The notes below the pieces were generated by a model that ran no database searches, was not told where the DNA came from, and saw only the letters and a list, made by a program, of their open reading frames with translations. DNA of 8,714 nucleotides from an uncultured Gammaproteobacteria bacterium. Lineage in GTDB: Bacteria; Pseudomonadota; Gammaproteobacteria; UBA9214. Shown piece after piece: positions 6,593-8,714 of this stretch. The number at the start of each line of letters is the position of its first letter. Position 1 is the stretch's first letter. The stretch covers positions 1 to 8,714 of the forward strand of contig CAJQOV010000167.1 in the NCBI GenBank assembly GCA_905480065.1, in the 5' to 3' direction. Made by a program: the position numbers and the translations under genes.

Positions 6593-7096
6593 ATGGACGA
6601 GGACGATCTGCACAACATCAGCAAGTCGCAGCGCAAGCGCGAAATGCATGACCTGAAGCAGCTGGGCGTGGACCTGCTCGAATTCAGCGAGGACGCGCTG
6701 CGTCAGCTGGTACTACCCGAACTGCTGCTGGACGCCTTGTTGACTGCCAAGCACATAACCGCCCACGGCGCACGCAAACGCCAGCTGCAGTTTGTCGGCA
6801 AGTTGCTGAAGGAGATCGATGCCGACCCGCTGCGCGACGCGGTCGATGCCCACAAGCACCAGCGGCTTACCAATACCCGCGAGTTTCACCAGCTGGAACA
6901 GCTGCGTGACCAGTTAGTGCTGAAGGGAGATGATGCACTGAACCAGGTGCTCGCAGTATTTCCCCGCGCCGACCGCCAGCACCTGCGCAAGCTGGCCCGG
7001 CTGGCACGCCAGGAACAGGACACCGGACAACCGCATGGCGCCGGACGCAGCCTGTTTCGCTACCTGCGCGAATTACAGGACGAGCCGGAATACTGA
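6593..7096 (+). CDS. darP: Ribosome-associated 50S assembly factor DarP (YjgA, DUF615)
   Basis: Small basic/acidic helical protein that associates with late 50S precursors and promotes 23S rRNA maturation in E. coli. It has 167 residues; E. coli YjgA is about 183, the difference lying in a shorter acidic N-terminal tail (MDEDD here). Conserved blocks: KSQRKREMHDLKQLG (11-25), RKRQLQFVGKLLKE (61-74), FHQLEQLRDQLV (98-109), FPRADRQHLRKLAR (123-136) and LFRYLREL (154-161). ATG 6593 is bounded by an in-frame TGA at 6587-6589, so no longer form is possible. No Shine-Dalgarno sequence precedes it, which fits leaderless translation from the candidate promoter. It is divergent from pmbA. A short GCCAGGC/GCCTGGC hairpin follows the stop by 22 nt. 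Confidence 0.93.
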   Translation: MDEDDLHNISKSQRKREMHDLKQLGVDLLEFSEDALRQLVLPELLLDALLTAKHITAHGARKRQLQFVGKLLKEIDADPLRDAVDAHKHQRLTNTREFHQLEQLRDQLVLKGDDALNQVLAVFPRADRQHLRKLARLARQEQDTGQPHGAGRSLFRYLRELQDEPEY

Positions 7097-7109
7097 GTAA
7101 CGGCACGGG

Positions 7110-7134
7110 TTCGCGCCTGCCAGGCACGCCTGGC
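7110..7134 (-). repeat. REP-like unit a
   Basis: The minus strand reads GCCAGGC, GTGCCTGGCAGGCGC, GAA. GCCAGGC/GCCTGGC (7119-7125 with 7128-7134) is a perfect 7-bp inverted repeat. The 15-base GTGCCTGGCAGGCGC matches unit c at 14 of 15 bases. It could also serve as a weak yjgA 3' hairpin. Confidence 0.5.
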
Positions 7135-7268
7135 GCAATAAGAAACACCTGCGGGAACGTTAGCAACTATGCAGCACTGCACCTCGACGTATTCGCGCTT
7201 GATAAGCGTCCTACCATTATCAGGCACCCTGTAGTGGATGTCGTCCGCGAATCAGTCGGTAACAATGG

Positions 7269-7290
7269 TTCGCGCGTGCGCACTCCTGCA
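7269..7290 (-). repeat. REP-like unit b
   Basis: The minus strand begins TGCAGGAGTGC, shared exactly with unit c, continues into the palindrome GTGCGCAC (7276-7283) and ends GCGCGAA like unit a. The head-motif-plus-palindrome layout resembles REP sequences of Pseudomonas and Xanthomonas. Confidence 0.45.
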
Positions 7291-7350
7291 ATAAGGAGAG
7301 ACACCGGTAACAGAAGTTGACAACCACGACCTGCTTCACAGCGGGAATAA

Positions 7351-7374
7351 TTGCGCCTGCGAGGCACTCCTGCA
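7351..7374 (-). repeat. REP-like unit c
   Basis: The minus strand reads TGCAGGAGTGC, then CTCGCAGGCGCAA. It shares its head with unit b and its body with unit a, linking all three as one degenerate family. Confidence 0.5.
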
Positions 7375-7433
7375 CCACTCGCAACAATGGCAGCAGCCGG
7401 CTGCGACCGAAAAGCGCCGCACAACCGCAATAC

Positions 7434-7583
7434 TTATTTCGTTTCCACCTCGGCTACCTTACCGGCCCGGCGCCAGGCCTGGTAACACTCCAGCCCGCAG
7501 AAATACATCACGTAGTCCTCGACCTCCACCACGCTGGACTGGTCAAAGGGAACCTCCCTGAGACAGACCTCGCAGGAAATCAT
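7434..7583 (-). CDS. Small cysteine-rich, zinc-finger-like protein
   Basis: A 49-residue protein with a CxxC (Cys4, Cys7) and a CxxxC (Cys29, Cys33 in FCGLEC), likely binding one zinc. The pattern MISCEVCLREVPF...DYV..FCGLECYQAW resembles the DUF3330 family of small metal-binding proteins; this is from memory and moderately sure. No function is known. ATG 7583 follows GGAAAAGG and starts at the conserved region. Longer in-frame starts exist: GTG 7619 with GAGGTG six bases upstream, and GTG 7631 without a ribosome site; the former would add VAELLDSTPEKA. It lies downstream of the flavin oxidoreductase on the same strand, but has its own candidate extended -10, so it may be a separate unit. Confidence 0.65.
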   Translation of the reverse strand: MISCEVCLREVPFDQSSVVEVEDYVMYFCGLECYQAWRRAGKVAEVETK

Positions 7584-7651
7584 TGCCTTTTCCGGTGTTG
7601 AATCAAGCAGCTCGGCCACGGCACACCTCACATCGACAGTTTACACAAGCA

Positions 7652-7660
7652 AGTATAGCA
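7652..7660 (-). promoter_or_regulatory. Candidate extended -10 promoter for the small cysteine protein
   Basis: The minus strand reads TGCTATACT: TATACT (7652-7657) preceded by TGn (7658-7660). No good -35 lies 16-18 nt upstream, as is common for extended -10 promoters. The predicted start is near 7645, upstream of every candidate start codon of the small gene. Confidence 0.4.
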
Positions 7661-7748
7661 AGGATCACTGTGCCCATGATTTCAAACACCCCGGAAACCC
7701 TTGTATATGCAGGGCTATGACAGCAGACAGGGGCTCGCGGCAGGACAA

Positions 7749-8714
7749 TCAACCGGCGGCACGCAACGCGGCGGCATACTCTGCAACGATCGCCCCGGCC
7801 GGGCGGATATCGACAATACCCTGCACGCTCTTGCCGGCCTGGTAGATATCCCGATACCCCATACCGCGCAGCGACGAACGCTTCAGCTTCCAGAGCGATT
7901 GCAGCGAGTAAACGGTACGCATCCAGTGTTTCATGCGCGGGTTGCCGAGCATCCATTTTGCGACCGGCCCGGCATGCACGCCCATTTTCTTGACATAAGG
8001 CGTGCAGATGATCGATACCGGCACACCGGTGATCTTCTCGGACAACACGATATCCTGTTCACTCGCCGCGACGATAGCCTGCTTGTAATCCGGTTGCGCG
8101 CTGCACTCCGTGCTGGCAATAAAGCGAGTACCCATCTGCACGCCGGCATAACCACTGCGCAACGCCTCGACAAACGCGGACGAGGTGCCCACGCCACCGG
8201 CACAGATCATCGGCTTGCCGAGTGGCCCGATTTCGTCCAGCAACTGTTGCGCGGACAACCGGCCGGCGTGTCCGCCGGCCCGGTTGTTCACGCAGATAAA
8301 CCCGTCGACACCACCGTCCAGTGCCTTCTGCGCGAATTTACGACTGGTGACATCGTGATAGACCATGGCCCCGGCAGCAGCGGCACGTTGCACCACCCAG
8401 TCGGGATTGCCCAGCGCGGTTACCAGGAACGGAACCTGTTCCTCCAGCGCGATATCGAGCCATTGATGCACCCGCTCGAGATACTTGCTCGAACTGCGCT
8501 CGATGATCAGGTTAACGCCGATCGGCTTGTCGGTAAGGCTGCGGATGTAACGCAGGCCGGCGCGGAACTCGTGGCCATGCACATAGCTGAGGCTCAACGG
8601 CTGCACGATGCCGATGCCACCGGCCGCCGACACCGCCGCGACCAGTTCCGGATTGGAACAGGGATACATGGCACCACAGATCAGCGGCACCTGGATACCC
8701 AGTGCCTGCGTCAG
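7749..8714 (-). CDS. Nitronate monooxygenase/FabK-like flavin oxidoreductase, 5' end off window
   Basis: FMN-dependent TIM-barrel enzyme of the 2-nitropropane dioxygenase family. Members oxidise alkyl nitronates or, as FabK, reduce enoyl-ACP; this sequence alone does not settle which. The frame continues to the right edge, with LTQALGIQ before VPLICGAMYP, so the N-terminus is probably missing only a few residues; the GTG at 8690 lies inside the first barrel strand and is not a credible start. Counting from the first visible residue (321 visible): NNRAGGHAG (143-151, with the family His149), AGGVGTS (172-178) and GVQMGTRF (191-198), the last two forming the FMN phosphate site. The C-terminal YQAGKSVQGI resembles the AGQSVGLI tail of the family. 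Stop TGA at 7749-7751. The preceding gene is outside the window. Confidence 0.88.
   Translation of the reverse strand: MTQALGIQVPLICGAMYPCSNPELVAAVSAAGGIGIVQPLSLSYVHGHEFRAGLRYIRSLTDKPIGVNLIIERSSSKYLERVHQWLDIALEEQVPFLVTALGNPDWVVQRAAAAGAMVYHDVTSRKFAQKALDGGVDGFICVNNRAGGHAGRLSAQQLLDEIGPLGKPMICAGGVGTSSAFVEALRSGYAGVQMGTRFIASTECSAQPDYKQAIVAASEQDIVLSEKITGVPVSIICTPYVKKMGVHAGPVAKWMLGNPRMKHWMRTVYSLQSLWKLKRSSLRGMGYRDIYQAGKSVQGIVDIRPAGAIVAEYAAALRAAG

Larger units (their letters stand above)
7097..7433. other. 337-bp gap with degenerate REP-like repeats
   Basis: No protein-coding gene is supported between yjgA and the small cysteine protein; open frames here have no family character. The region holds three related GC-rich palindromic units, listed separately, all in the same orientation when read on the minus strand, plus a shared AACAATGG (7261-7268 and 7382-7389). 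No T-tract terminator for yjgA is evident. Confidence 0.5.

Noticed and set aside
7110..7374. Integron attC-like or CRISPR-like array
   Set aside because: No GTTRRRY/RYYYAAC core pairs, and the units are irregularly spaced and degenerate, so neither array type fits.
7167..7430. 87-codon minus-strand frame between yjgA and the small cysteine protein
   Set aside because: It runs through the REP-like units, and its Arg/Ser/Ala-rich translation reflects repeat sequence rather than a protein family.

Overview
The window looks like ordinary chromosome from a GC-rich, free-living gammaproteobacterium. Most genes have clear Escherichia coli counterparts (yadG/yadH-like ABC exporter, fbaB-type aldolase, pmbA and yjgA). 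The divergent pmbA/yjgA pair is a well-known gammaproteobacterial arrangement. Species cannot be fixed from the sequence alone.

Layout, left to right. Positions 1-471 hold no supported gene, only C-rich sequence with an inverted repeat. A two-gene ABC-2 exporter follows on the plus strand (ATPase 472-1398, permease 1395-2156, ATGA overlap). A 29-bp-arm inverted repeat (2165-2257) separates it from a plus-strand class I fructose-bisphosphate aldolase (2371-3420). Three minus-strand genes come next: a NYN nuclease-like protein with a C-terminal LOTUS/OST-HTH-like domain (3645-4475), a universal stress protein (4568-5032) and pmbA/tldE (5150-6508). Plus-strand yjgA/darP (6593-7096) is divergent from pmbA. 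A 337-bp gap with degenerate REP-like repeats leads to a tiny minus-strand cysteine-rich protein (7434-7583) and a minus-strand nitronate monooxygenase/FabK-like flavin oxidoreductase (7749-8714) that runs off the right edge.

The gene content is mainly housekeeping: export, central carbon metabolism, proteolytic maturation, 50S assembly and stress response. No phage, defence or secondary-metabolite system is visible. The unusual material lies between genes. The stress-protein gene is bracketed by two identical 60-bp palindromes, has lower GC than its neighbours, and three of the four palindrome ends carry short perfect tandem duplications that include flanking bases. The inverted repeat at 2165-2257 has related termini, so the genome probably carries a dispersed palindromic family. 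The pmbA and yjgA promoters appear to share their -35 region on opposite strands, and yjgA looks leaderless.
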